This document shows, piece after piece, positions 11,213 through 22,695 of a stretch of 64,000 nucleotides of DNA. The stretch's first letter is position 1. The number at the start of each line of letters is the position of its first letter. Source of the stretch: Liopterus haemorrhoidalis (Eukaryota; Arthropoda; Insecta; Coleoptera; Dytiscidae); contig OZ020622.1 of NCBI GenBank assembly GCA_963971575.1, positions 12,562,279 through 12,626,278 of the forward strand, read 5' to 3'. The notes beneath the pieces were generated by a model, which saw only the letters and a list, made by a program, of their open reading frames with translations, ran no database searches and was not told the origin of the DNA. A program made the translations under genes and the position numbers.

Positions 11213-11484
11213 CCCTCCGTATAAACACTACAATTTGCACACCTCCCTATACACACATGGGTCTACGGTGACCTACCGTTTTTTATCATACTTCCACTCG
11301 TTTAAAAAATCTGAAAAAATTCAGGAGAGTAGTTTGGGATCTATAGAAAGAGAGCATGCATTGGGTGATGGATAAAAATTAATCTTTAATCGTGTTAAGT
11401 TCCCGAAATATGGATTAACCTTTGGGACCTATCGATTCCTAGAAACGGGCCGGACACCACAGATTCATGTGTGTATACGGAGGG
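11213..11484. mobile_element. piggyBac-type MITE in TTAA
   Basis: Ends are TTAA-CCCTCCGTATA (11209-11223) and TATACGGAGGG-TTAA (to 11488): an 11-bp perfect TIR inside a TTAA duplication, diagnostic of piggyBac. Length 272 bp, no ORF. It lies just upstream of a piggyBac transposase remnant. Confidence 0.85.
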
Positions 11485-11519
11485 TTAACAATACTTGGTA
11501 CATTTCGAAAAAATTAACC

Positions 11520-12080
11520 AGAACTCCCCCAGGAATTTGTGACTACGCACTAGAGGGATGTATATTCAACAAAATTTGGTTGCCAAGATAAAGCCATGTT
11601 AGCTCCCTACTATCCAAAATAGGTAAAATCGTTACCTTGCTATTAACCATGCATGACATTAGTGAAATATCTGCAGGAAAAGAGAAAGCTGCAAATAATT
11701 ATTGATTACAATAAAACAAAGTCAGGTGTAGATACTTTGGACAAGCGTCTCCGAACTTATACCTTCAAAAGGCAAATGGCCTGTGATAATTTTTTATAAC
11801 ATGATGAACATTAGCGCATTGAAAACAAAAGAAGGTTACAAACGACGAGAATTTTTCAAGCAACTGGAAAAAGAATTAGCTGCTACTAGAACAAGCGCAG
11901 AAAAAGCATCAACATCACAAGGATATCCGCAAGAAACTTGAGAATTAAAACGTGGTAGATGCTGGAAAAGCCCCAGAAATGTGGACAGAAAGTATTCCAA
12001 GAGATGTCAGAATTGTAATCGAATTGTTTGTAATGATCAGATAATTACTTGCTTTAAATGTAAAACAAACGATTCGTAAA
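11520..12080 (+). pseudogene. piggyBac transposase C-terminal remnant
   Basis: Shifting frames give VTLLLTMHD, IIIDYNKTKSGVDTLDKRLR and TYTFKRQMA, the block around the third catalytic D of piggyBac transposases. Then follow FYNMMNISALKTKEGYKRRE and a cysteine-rich end (RGRCWKSP, RCQNCNRIVCNDQ, CFKC), the C-terminal zinc-binding domain that recognises element ends. At least two frameshifts and one stop. The N-terminal two thirds are missing. Whether the adjacent MITE is its derivative is not shown. Confidence 0.8.
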
Positions 12081-13110
12081 ACTATTAATCCTGGCACCTT
12101 TCTAAAAATTTATAGTATTATAAAACTTTTAAATTTGTTTAATATTTTTTTTTGTGTACATCAAATAAGAATATTTTTTTTACAAATATTATTACCTTGT
12201 TTAGTAGAAAGCTATTGGGTCACTATTGACCCCACTGGTATCACGTGTCACAAAAAAATTCGGTATTATAAGGGATAACTAAATTACTCAATCACCGTAC
12301 TGAATTTTATTAACTCAATATCTTCATTTGATTTCAATTGTCTAACTCCACGCTGATGTTGAATGCATGAAATTGACTTACTGACGACCTTGACCAACTA
12401 AAAGACTCTTCGAGCTTCACTGTCTAAATACTACTGACCCTCCTGCCTCTGGTAACGCGTCTTATATAGAAAACCTAATTTTCTTCTATAAAAATCGAAA
12501 ACATTCGGGTAAGACAATATTTATTGAATTCAATATTCAATATTCACAAAGTTCGCCGTTCGTTTTAAGACTACAGTATTCTTTAGCTGTATGCGTAATA
12601 TTGTATTACCTATTTGGTTATTGTTTATGTTGTTAGATTATATACTTAATTGTCGTCTGTTAAAACTGTTACAATAACTAATGTGTAGCTGCTCTAGGCA
12701 AACCGCTAACTGGTGTGGAATTTCAAGCGCACCACACAGAGCTATCGTCGGACGGACGTTTGACTACAGTATCTAAGCGTTTATTCAACAGACATATGTT
12801 ACTAACATTTGTGCTGAAGGACAAATTATTCTCTGGGTACCCAGATGCTGAAGAATTCTTGGAGATGCCAAATGAACATATGCAGTCGAAAGAACACCAG
12901 ATACAATAAAAAAAGTATACTTCCGATAGTAGAAAATAGAGCAACAACGGTTTTGTACACCCGAATAATGTAATACCGATTCACTGTCAAAAACAAACGA
13001 ATTTCTATGTTTTTAAAAACAAAAACAAAAAGCCAACGCCTGCTGCTATGTCAAATACAAAATATCAAGACGAAACATAATGGAAAGACCTAACTAAATA
13101 TGGATACCAG
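12081..13110. other. Intergenic stretch
   Basis: No TE motif found. An ORF at 12715-12909 gives 64 residues without recognisable features. Confidence 0.5.
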
Positions 13111-13114
13111 TTGA

Positions 13115-13200
13115 AATAAGGTAGAGGAAGGCAAGATACATGGAGAGATCTAACCTTTAACAGATCGAGATGGAGGATTTGCGTGAGTGTAACAAAAGTT
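13115..13200 (+). pseudogene. LINE C-terminal fragment
   Basis: Reads TWRDLTFNRSRWRICVSVTK, the same LINE C-terminus as at 7318-7497 and 32574-32835, here on the plus strand and diverged. Confidence 0.6.
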
Positions 13201-13980
13201 GACTGACAGTGCTAACAGAGAAAGAGAGACAGAAATGTAGAATATTGATTATACACAGACGCATGTTGAACATTAAAAATGCTATTATACTAATGCTGTT
13301 TATGTGAAAGTTATGTCCATAGTTTCAATGAAATATAGCACAACTTATCAGTAAGCATCAAGACAGTTTCCTATAAATACATATTTAGTTTCCATAACTA
13401 TACATTTCAAACTAAACACAAACTGTTTGTATCAAACTGAGACGTGGTCTATTACAGATACCTTCATTGCTATTGCTATAGGTATCATTACTGATTTCAC
13501 CTTAATCAATATTCCTTTTAGCATGTCTCGACGTTTGTCATCCTATAAATTATAATGAACCAGATATCTCTAGATAGATAACAACCTACACCTTCATACC
13601 TACAGTTTGATAAATCAATTGTATATTTGAAGACCTCTACAAGCCAATATATTGGCAGTTATATAAAGATACAGAAATAAATAGAACACAGTGGTGTAGA
13701 TCAGCGATTCACGACCGGGGACTTCGAACCCTCAGAGATTCGTAAATGTGTTCTACTATGTTTGCACTATAAACTCCGTAATGAAGTCATTTCGCTCTAT
13801 TTGGAATATTTCGTAAAATTTTTGGTTTTAACCTACTTTCTTCTTTTACTACTGCAGTCTCGTACTTATTTCGAAGTATTAAAAATGTAGAATACTTTTT
13901 TATTAATTGAGATTCTTCTAAGTAAACTCGAAAATTTGGGACTGCGCGACCAAGCTTATGATTGCCTTCGCCATATTGAA
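13201..13980. other. Intergenic stretch
   Basis: Nothing recognisable seen on either strand. Confidence 0.5.
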
Positions 13981-13988
13981 ATAATAGG

Positions 13989-14662
13989 ATGCAATATGTT
14001 CAGATAGGCAATATAAAATCAAGTTATTTAAGAGTAGATCAGGGTGTACCGCAAGGAAGTGTACTTAGGCCACTTCTATATATTTTGTATGTAAATGACA
14101 TTGCAGGGGATACTCTGAGCTCAGAATTTGTAGTCTTCGCTGTCGACTCCACGATATTGGGCTCTGATAGTCAAAATCTTGTTCAAAAGATTAACAACGA
14201 TCTTAAAATTCTGTACAATTGGCTTGTGTCAAATGATCTAATTATTAATGAAAGTAAATGTAACTTTATTTTTTTTACTAAACGTAAATAAGAACGCGAT
14301 ACAAGTCAATTAGTTAAGATAAATAAATCGATTGAACAAGTCCAGTCTACCAAAATACTCAGAATTTATATGGACGAATGCTTAAACTGGGATGTGCATA
14401 TAAATAATCTTTGCAAGAGAATATCCCAGGAATGCTGGAAAGTAAAAATCCTTGCAAAATGTTGTAGTAAAAATGTACTCAGAGTGTATTACTTTGGTCA
14501 CATTTATTCCATTTTGTCATATGGTTTATTATGGTGGGGTACAAGTTCGGAGTTCAACAGATTATTTAAAATGCAGAAAAGAATCATCAGAAATATGGTT
14601 GGGTGCTGCCCTAGAACCACTTGTGTTCCTATTTTTAAAAAGCTGAATATCTTACCTTTACC

Positions 14663-14734
<72 letters not shown>

Positions 14735-15215
14735 CCAGCCATTATGTACAACAAAATTTACCCGTTATGGAAAAGCGGTCAGATATACATACATATAATA
14801 CTAGATACAACAGCAACTGAAAAATACAAAAAGTAAAATTTGCAAAAACAGCACAAAATCCAAACATGCTGATGAAAAAACTACCTGCTCACATAAAAGA
14901 TAGTACGAGCTTGCCGATCTTTAAGAAAAGGATTTTAAATTTTTAATTAGTGAGTGTATTTACAATCTAAATGAGTATCTTACGCAGCAACAATAAATTA
15001 ACAGATTTATTATTTATACTGACATATTTAATTAATTAATTATTTATTTACTTAATTTGTATATTGACGAATCTGTATATTTATAATTTTATATTTATTA
15101 TTTATTTATTTTTTAAATTTTTACTAAAAATGCTATGAATTATTGATAATTTATAAAATGACTTATCCAATATTACTTGTATGTAATCTACTGGATCAAT
15201 AAATATTATTATTAT
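13989..15215 (+). pseudogene. Jockey/CR1-like LINE, RT to 3' end
   Basis: Palm block QGVPQGSVLRPLLYILYVND is followed by VVFAVDSTIL, where the catalytic FADD has become FAVD. The thumb-type segment NNDLKILYNWLVSNDLIINE follows. After a frame change, 14370-14660 gives FGHIYSILSYGLLWWGTSSE and FKMQKRIIRNMVGCCPRTTC, the usual connection region of jockey/CR1-clade RTs. A (TA)n tract splits the frame at 14665. Coding similarity ends near 14945 (FKKRILNF), then an AT-rich 3' UTR ends in ATTATTATTATTAT. The inverted sister copy is at 17669-18505. 5'-truncated and dead. Confidence 0.8.
14665..14730. repeat. (TA)n microsatellite inside LINE
   Basis: About 30 TA units interrupt the RT C-terminal region. 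The sister LINE at 17.7-18.5 kb has only a short ATATATGCATATA at the same place. Confidence 0.9.
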
Positions 15216-16030
15216 TATAATTAATATTTTATGACACTATCATTTTTTATCAAATAAGAAATAAAAGCTTATTAAAATTTATCAATTTATATTCAACACG
15301 AAATTTTTTGCAATAATTTTATAAAGTCTAGTCGATTTATGTCAAAATTATAAAAACGTATATTTAAATTAGAGATATAACACGTAGTTTCATTATTCCA
15401 AAACTTTTTACTAAATTAACAGACTTCTGCAAAAACTCCCGTCTAGCATAGATTATCTAATCCACTTTTTCTCTCAATTTTAAAGGATATTTAAGATCCT
15501 TTGTTCAGGATACAGTTTTATTTGGAATCCAACGAAGAGGTCCTTATCTAACACTTGGCTGTTTCGTGTTAATCCACTGGATTATATTATCTGATAAAGC
15601 TGTGTCACAAGGCTTTTTTTATATTTGCTCAGAAACCTTCGTGTGTTTTTTTAACTGTCGTGTTGTATGTCTATAAATCACCTCTTGAATTGATATTAGT
15701 GAGAAAAAAGATATGCGTTAAAGATTTATTTGACGTTACTCTTTATATAGTAACAGAGTGTTTAACATTTCAAATTTCGACGTATACGTACACACCCACA
15801 TATTGGGTTGAGTCATAAATAATTGTTGTTGTCGTATATTATTTTCATTCTGCGATAAACATATGACAAAGGTGTATTATCCTACTATATATTCACGATC
15901 GTTTTAATGACTGGATTAGCTACCATAAAACTGGAATCAACATTGTATGAGCTCTGTGCAGCGTCAAAACATATTGGCATAAGCTGTCTTACTTATGTGA
16001 GAGACACCAATTGGTTGAAGTAAATAACAT
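15216..16030. other. Intergenic stretch
   Basis: No gene or TE motif recognised. Confidence 0.5.
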
Positions 16031-16039
16031 AAGATCCTC

Positions 16040-17060
16040 GTTGCAACCAATCAAGTTCGGTGTCCCCTAAGGTAGCGTTTTGGGTCCAGTTTTATTTTTA
16101 ATATTCATTAATGATCTTCCAGCAAACATAGATGCTTCGGAAATTGTTTTATTTGCCAATGACACCACCATTTTAAATGCATCAAACTTAATGATGTTTT
16201 AAAATTAGCGAATGACATACTTCACCAAAACATGGTTCACAAGCAATAGGCTTAAACTGAATCGCGACAAAACGCAACAAATGATACTGCATAATCGTCA
16301 TGATTATAATACCAACACCGATATGGTTAAGTTTCTCGGGATGATAATCGATAGTAAATTGAAATGGAAGCAGCACTGTCAAGACACCTTTAGTAAAATT
16401 CATAGATATTTGCAATGTGAAAATTGGTCGCTGTGGTGCTGTTTGATGTTGCCCGAATAGCTTACTTCTCTTTAATAATCTGCCACCTCTACTGTATTTT
16501 ATCATGGGGTGCCAATCTGAAGTGCTATTGGGGTTTTGCAAGCACAAAAAAGAGCCTTGCGTGTTTTATGTAAGTTGCCTTCGCGTAAATCTTGTAGGCC
16601 TCTCTTTAAAAAGAATAAAATTTTAACTGTACCTTGTTTGTACATATTTCATTGTTTACTTTATATCAAGCAAAACATTACTAAATTTTGTACTGTCTCA
16701 GTTGGAAAATATCGAGCAACTAGATATGGTACCCATCTTAAAACTACAAAATTAAGACTGGAAGTGGGAAAGAATTAACCTCTTTACTGGTACCGCAAAC
16801 GATAAATAGTAATTTTCGTAATTTCAAGAAGAGTATCAAATTGATGCTGCTTGAAAATCCTTATAATTGTTTTAATGAATTTCTGGATAGTAAATATCTA
16901 AATTGCTAATGTTCATGAACTTTAAATGTAATCTTTTTGTGATGTATATGTTAATTTTTTTATATGTAATTTTAATTAATTATTTATTGTTACATCTAGA
17001 CATATCCCATAAATGTAACTTTCATTTCACGGAAATAAATACATTATTATTATTGTTATT
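16040..17060 (+). pseudogene. Jockey-like LINE, RT to 3' tail
   Basis: GVP(stop)GSVLGPVLFLIFINDLP, then IVLFANDTTIL (catalytic FADD changed to FAND), LKLNRDKTQQMIL, MVKFLGMIIDSKLKW and, after further frameshifts, QAQKRALRVLCKLPSRKSCR with PLFKKNKILTVPCLYIFHCL. This order (palm, thumb, C-terminal connection) matches jockey-type LINEs. The 3' UTR ends in AAATAAATACATTATTATTA at 17032-17060. Upstream endonuclease missing. Confidence 0.8.
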
Positions 17061-17074
17061 ATGAGCATGAACTT

Positions 17075-17462
17075 GGCCAAAACAAAAATAGTGAAACATG
17101 GCTTCCGACAAATATCAATTACCTACCTCTCCAAACCGTTAAAGAATATGTATACCTTGGATATTTATTCCAATTTGGGAAAAGTAATCAAACGAAATAA
17201 ACGATAAGAAAACAAAAATCCTTACAAATGGCCCGAAAGAAGACATCCTACTCGACGGAAGAAGTATAAGCTGCGACTCACGAAGCAATCTACCTACTAG
17301 GAAAAAAAAAATACATCGAAGATTATCCCTAGAACTAAAAAAGTTCTGGTCTCTGGGAGGAATATTCCAAGGCAATTTCTCAAAGGATATAAAAAGAAAA
17401 ATACTTGGTACCTGCGTAATACATGCTATGGATGCCTATGCCTGGAGATGGATTTCGTGAGC
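17075..17462 (+). pseudogene. RTE-like reverse transcriptase fragment
   Basis: Frames give VKEYVYLGYLFQFGKSNQT, then a region like IKRKILGTCVIHAMDAYAWR. These correspond to the V..Y.YLG and K..L...C..P...YG..TW blocks after the palm of RTE/L1-like LINEs. The catalytic motif is not included. Frameshifts near 17200. Confidence 0.6.
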
Positions 17463-17479
17463 AAACCACCAAGATCTTC

Positions 17480-17668
17480 TATAGCTATTTATAGTTCAGA
17501 TTGCTGTATTTGCATGACCGTATCATCAGCGAACATGGCTATAGTGACTAAAAAATTTATTGAATGGAACTGGGCCTAAAATACTGTCTTGTGAGACTCC
17601 TGCCTTGATATGTCTTATATTTCTCTATGGTGCACGTGGTGTAAAGTCTCCCACATGGTGATAATAGT
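17480..17668 (-). pseudogene. Jockey-like RT palm fragment
   Basis: On the reverse strand: AGVSQDSILGPVPFN (the GVPQGS block) and, one frame over, AMFADDTVMQIQQSE with the catalytic FADD intact. Fragment only; it abuts the 3' tail of the next LINE. Confidence 0.65.
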
Positions 17669-18505
17669 AATAATAGTAATTTACTGATCCAATAAATTAC
17701 ATACAAGTAATATTGGATACGTCATTTTACAAATTGTCAGTAATTAAAATCACTAACATAGTCAAAATTTTAAAAATATATAGATAATAAATTACAATAT
17801 TTATGTTCGTCAATTCATAAATTAAATAAATAGTTAACAAAGTAAATAAATAAATAATTAAGAAATCAAATAAGTCAATTCAAATCTTAAAAAAGTGTGT
17901 TTACTTATTGTTGCTGCATAAGATATTCACTGATTAAAAATTTAACTACCCTTTTCTTAAATAGCGGCAAGGTTGTACTATCTTTGATGTGAGGAGTTAG
18001 TTTGTTATAAATTTTTTTCATTAGTATATTTGAATTTTGTGCCGTTTTTGCAAATCTAACTGTTTGTATTTCTAAATTACTGTTTTATCTAGTATGTATG
18101 TATATCTGACAGTCTCTCGAAAACTGATAAGTTTTGTTGTAATGAAGGCTAGCCTGGTATATATGCATATACGGTAATAGTAAGATGTTCAGCTCTCTAA
18201 AAATAAGAACACAAGTGGTTCTAGGGCAGCACCCAACCACATTTCTAATGATCCTTTTCTGCATTTTAAATAATCTATTGAATTCTGAACTTGTGCCCCA
18301 GCATAATAAACCATACGACAAAATGGTATAGATGTGACCAAAGTAATTCGCTCTGGCTACATCTTTACTATAACATTTTGCAAAGTTTTTACTTTCTAGC
18401 ATTCCTGGGAGATTCTTTTGCAAAGATTATTTATATGTACATCCCAGTTCAGGCATTCGTCTATATAAATTCCCAGAATTTTGGTAGACTGGACTAGTAT
18501 AAAGT
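17669..18505 (-). mobile_element. Jockey/CR1-like LINE 3' end (sister of 14-15 kb)
   Basis: The reverse strand from 18423 encodes YFGHIYTILSYGLLCWGTSS and KMQKRIIRNVVGCCPRTTC, nearly identical to the element at 13989-15215, followed by the same 3' UTR and a TAATAGTAATAAT-like tail at 17669. 5'-truncated near 18505. No palm. Confidence 0.8.
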
Positions 18506-18556
18506 TTTTTGTTTCTGCGCACAGCAACGATGGCTATTTGCGAGCTTCTTGTTGAA

Positions 18557-18782
18557 TGTACTATGCACTCCATCACTATATAATGCTCAAATAAAAAATT
18601 ATCTTCATTGTCTCTCTATTTTCTATTGATTTGAATGTTTCTCTAAGGCATGAGATTTTTATATGTTTATTCCTTAATTCAATTCACCTACAAGGAGAGA
18701 CATTTTAGTGGAAAGAACACGGTATGAGTAAATGAACATCTGCTCGCTTTTAACCATAACAACAATGAAACAACGTAGCACT
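18557..18782. repeat. Dispersed ~225-bp repeat, copy 2
   Basis: Same-orientation copy of 9392-9614; both start near CACTCCATCACT and end at AACAACGTAGCA. Confidence 0.7.
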
Positions 18783-19867
18783 AAGTATATCTAAAAGCAC
18801 ATGACACCGGCCAGATTTACAGAGGGCTAATGCTTAATCCTCTCTCAACAACTGTCTCCACTAACGGTCTGACCACTTGGGTTTCGTTTCCCGGCCTAGG
18901 GCTCTCCGCCATTTCATGCGGTTACACTGTTAACGTATTACGTTATGTTTTATTACTGGATTGTGAATGCATCTTTATGTATTGTTACTTCCTAGGATTA
19001 TAATTTTCAGCAATGGTGAACGAACCTTAAATTCAGAATTTTAGCATTTATCAAAAAACTTATATAACATAAACTAAACGCGGGCAACTTGTTATGAAGC
19101 CAATCCCTCTTTAGACGGGGTGCCGGAGGTTGCCCCTTTTGTTAGTGCGGGTTGCTTACTTCAATATTTTATTGACGAGATTTGCAAGTAAAAATATAGA
19201 CTTTTTAATATTATAAACTGTCAATTTTAGCTAAAAAAACGATGGAGACCTATGGTTTACATTTTTAGAAACACGTGGTTCTAGATAGCATAAGTGACAT
19301 CCTGCATAAAATATTTTAGTGAAAATTTAGAATTTTTCTAAAATGCTATCTCGAGAACGGTAAAAGATAGAGACATGCAGTTTGATTTTTTGGAATTCTA
19401 ATTGTCTTTGTATCTCGTAAAAAATTAAGGTCTTATGAGCCGTGCCCATTTTTGATATATATTGTTTTGAAATTGGCATTGATAAAAATTGATGACCGTA
19501 TTTTAAAAACTATGATAAGTAGAGACCTGCGGTTGAAATTTTTACACTCCCGATATCCTAAAGCAGCGGTTCTAAACCGGGGGTCCCGAAAATACCTTAG
19601 GGGGTTCCGAAATTAAAAGCAAAAATTTAATTTTTACCAGTTTTTGCTTTTAAAATTACAATAAACTTTAATTATTATGCGTATACCACTGGCAATATAT
19701 TTATATATATATTTTAGGGGATCTTGACGTCTGATATGTTCTGGAAATAAATTTCTCAGTTGATCTATACAGGATAATTGCTTTATGCCGATCTTGAAAA
19801 GTTATCTGGTACGGATTATAAACTGAGCAAAACGTAAGAATGCTTTGTTAGTTAAAAGCAAAAATAT
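18783..19867. other. Intergenic stretch
   Basis: No ORF with motifs. CAGCGGTTCTAAACCGGGGG at 19564 looks like a hAT end, but no partner end was found. Confidence 0.45.
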
Positions 19868-20415
19868 TTAAAAAAATCCAGCTGTGGCCACCACAAGACC
19901 GAACGTCATCACAAAATAATAGGTACTTAAACCATTCTCTAACACAAAAATTATTTACCATAGCCGTGGAAACATTACATATACGTATGACAAAAAAAAT
20001 ACTTAATAAGTATTACTAAGTATTATTACTATAGTAAAAATAAAGTAAAAATAACGTAAAAACATTTTTTTTTAAATTAGCTGTGCCCACCACAGGACTG
20101 ACCGCCAAAATTTTTGCATTTCTAGATGGCCGGTTTTTACCAAAAGTTGATTAACTGACGCCATTGGTGTGAGAAGCTTAAAAATGAAGTTTTATAAAAA
20201 TCCGTTTTGCCAAATTCGCTTTACACGTGTCCAAGAACCGACATACAGACAGACAGACATATAGAGAGACCGACACACATCATGCTAAAAATAGTAAAAA
20301 CATTTTGTAGGAACCTCAATCCGTGGACATCCATCGAAATTTAAAAATGTCCAAATCGGTACGATCACAATACCTCCCTTCTATGTATGTATATGTATGT
20401 AGCGGTTGGTAAAAA
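19868..20415 (+). mobile_element. Helentron-like family B, copy B1
   Basis: Starts AATCCAGCTGTGGCCACCAC, has the GATGGCCGGTTTTTACCAAA segment, CACGTGT, a short degenerate CAGA tract, then CATCATGCTAAAAATAGT and a terminal CAATACCTCCCTT...GGTTGGTAAAAA. The start motif recurs at 20082, so the copy is internally rearranged. Non-coding. Confidence 0.65.
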
Positions 20416-21694
20416 CTTAAAGTAAAGTCTTAAGCGTAATAAAAAACTATTGAAATACTATTCTTATAATATTTGAACACACTTGTCGTCTACTGGACGT
20501 TCTGAGACGGAGACTTTGGCAGCTTTTTTTAACAAACCATAGAAAAATAATCGGAGCAAAAACAAATAAATAACACTGCACCACTGTGATTTACTGACTT
20601 CCTGTCTAAATTATAAGAGATATTATAGGTAATTCATATTCCCATTGCATGAAACGTCACAACATTCATTATCTATTATTTGGCAAATTTTAAGGAATTT
20701 GTTCTGTATTATATGCCGCTCTTGTAATACATCAGCCCTGTAATAGAACAGTCACTCAGCTGTATGTTCGTATTTCATTATGGTTAAAACTTTTTCAATG
20801 GCCAGTTGCACAATTGAGATTCGAGTGTCTCTATTAACATTTATTGGGGGTAGCGAAATATTATTGTACTGGCTTTTGTTATCTTATATTTTGTTAGTAG
20901 CGTACCATTTCTGAGTGTAATGTTTGTTTTGAAAAAAAAAAAAAAAAAAAAACAAACACTATTTTCACATCTGAACACATTTATTTTATTTACTTTTCTG
21001 TCTAATCTGCTCGTGGAGTACTAGTAGACGCATCGCGGAGCATAGTTTGGGTATCCTTGCTTTAGAAGAATTTCATGATTACAGAATTTCCGAGTGCAGA
21101 GAGAATATTTCGAGTGCATATCTATAGATCTATTTTGAGCTTCAAAAATATCAAAATCAGAATATCAAAAGGCAGAAGAATCATGATTATTGGGTACCTT
21201 CGAAAGAAAATGACAGAGTAAAAGAAAAATTATATTATAACTGCTTAGTAACATTTTATAAAAAACGATTTTTTTGTAATCTGTTTATTAATTTAGCTTC
21301 CTTTTTTCTTTGGTGAAAAATATCTCTTCTTATAAAATAAATTCCTTCTATTTCCCGGCTTTCAGCACATTTATTAAGTTTCTGTTAAACCTTACAATAG
21401 TAGTACAAAAATTGATTTAGCTCCGCAAAGATGAAACTTTCCGAACGATTAATTACTGGGTGGTAAGCTTAACGTTACGGCACGTATGCGGGTTGTATCC
21501 CACGCTAGCACCGGTCAACATCAGTGGCGTACACAGGATTATTCACAAAACACAACCTCATAGTAAAATTATGAAAAAAAAAAAATTCCACGACAATACA
21601 GGGTTTTTACGGTCTTCTTATTTATTTTTTAATGGGTCAACAAAAGGCGAAAAATCTTAAAACACCTTCGTAAAAGTTTTATAATAAAAGAGAT
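20416..21694. other. Intergenic stretch with poly(A)
   Basis: Contains a run of about 20 A at 20934-20953 and possible hAT-like end sequence near 21030-21060 (CGCGGAGCATAGTTTGGG). No coding sequence recognised. Confidence 0.45.
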
Positions 21695-22028
21695 ATTGAT
21701 TTTTTAAGTTTTTAACTTTTGGGGTTTTTCCGCCATAGCTCTCCAAATATTTATCAAATCAAAAAAAAGCATTCAGATAAAAGATTTGTCTTCTTATTCT
21801 TAACAATATTTGTCATATAAGTTTTTGCTGTTAAGTCAATAATAAGGGAATTTAAAGATTAAAAATTTAAATTACTCCCTTATTTATTGACTTATTATAG
21901 CAAAAACTTTTATTACAGATATTGTTAAGAATAAGAAGATAGATCTTTTACCTAAAAGCATGTTTTATGGATGGATAAATATTTGGAGAGTTATGGCAGA
22001 AAACCCCCAAAATTTAAAAATTAATATA
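21695..22028. repeat. Foldback repeat abutting family A end
   Basis: Arms of about 150 bp (21695-21855 and 21868-22028) are inverted copies with a ~10-bp loop; for example GCCATAGCTCTCCAAATATT on the left and GAGAGTTATGGCAG on the right. It ends exactly where the TTTTTAGGG terminus of element A1 begins. No ORF. Confidence 0.8.
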
Positions 22029-22078
22029 TTTTTAGGGTTTTGTAGGTATGACCAAAAAACCCTTATACCGTCATTTTG

Positions 22079-22103
22079 TCGTCTGTCTGTCTGTCTGTCT
22101 GCC

Positions 22104-22138
<35 letters not shown>

Positions 22139-22139
22139 T
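22079..22139. repeat. (GTCT)n microsatellite
   Basis: About 15 GTCT units with one GCCT, at the conserved microsatellite position of family A. Confidence 0.95.
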
Positions 22140-22616
22140 CGGTAAAAATTGTAGCTAAACGGCTAAACCTAGAGAGTTGAAATTTGGCATGCTTATACAA
22201 CTCTTTGACCCGCACATAGGAAAAATACTAAAACATCTAAAAAACATATCCCCCTAAATATATAAACAAATATATGCTCTTCGAAAAAAAAATATATTTT
22301 TTTACAATTCTGTTTAGGGTATCAAATGAAAGCCCCTGGTACGTGGATTAACGATCAAAATTTTATTTTTGGAAAATAAATTATTTTGAGGCGATTTTTG
22401 CCAAAATTGTGCAAACAAATTTTTGTCCCACACCCTGTAGCCCAGATGGTTTAAACTAAAAATCTGAAAAAATTCTCAGTAATGTACATTGGTGTGAACC
22501 GGAATAGTACAACAGGAATTTTTGATCAGATTAGGTTTTCGGAAAATAACGCATTTTTTGTGTTTTTAAGTAAAATATGTAATATATTTAATCCGCTATT
22601 TAACGTACTAAACGAG

Positions 22617-22695
22617 TGATCCTGTATAGCACAGTGGTAATGTTGTCGCTTAGTGAGTTGAAACTACTGTAGGAAACTTTGTTCGAATCCCGTCA
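22617..22695 (+). other. tRNA-like Pol III promoter module in A1
   Basis: TATAGCACAGTGGTAATG (box A-like) and GTTCGAATCCC (box B) lie about 55 bp apart, followed by a run of T that would end Pol III transcription. It does not fold as a normal tRNA in my reading. The same module occurs in A3 (55392-55472), but A2 has a different one. Confidence 0.6.

Noticed and set aside
19564..21060. A hAT element from CAGCGGTTCTAAACC to the CCAAACTATGCTCCGCG-like end
   Set aside because: The two ends do not match each other well and the 8-bp flanks differ; they are probably separate solo ends.
22617..22695. Real tRNA gene
   Set aside because: Box A and box B are present, but no proper acceptor and anticodon stems could be drawn, and the sequence sits in a repeated element.
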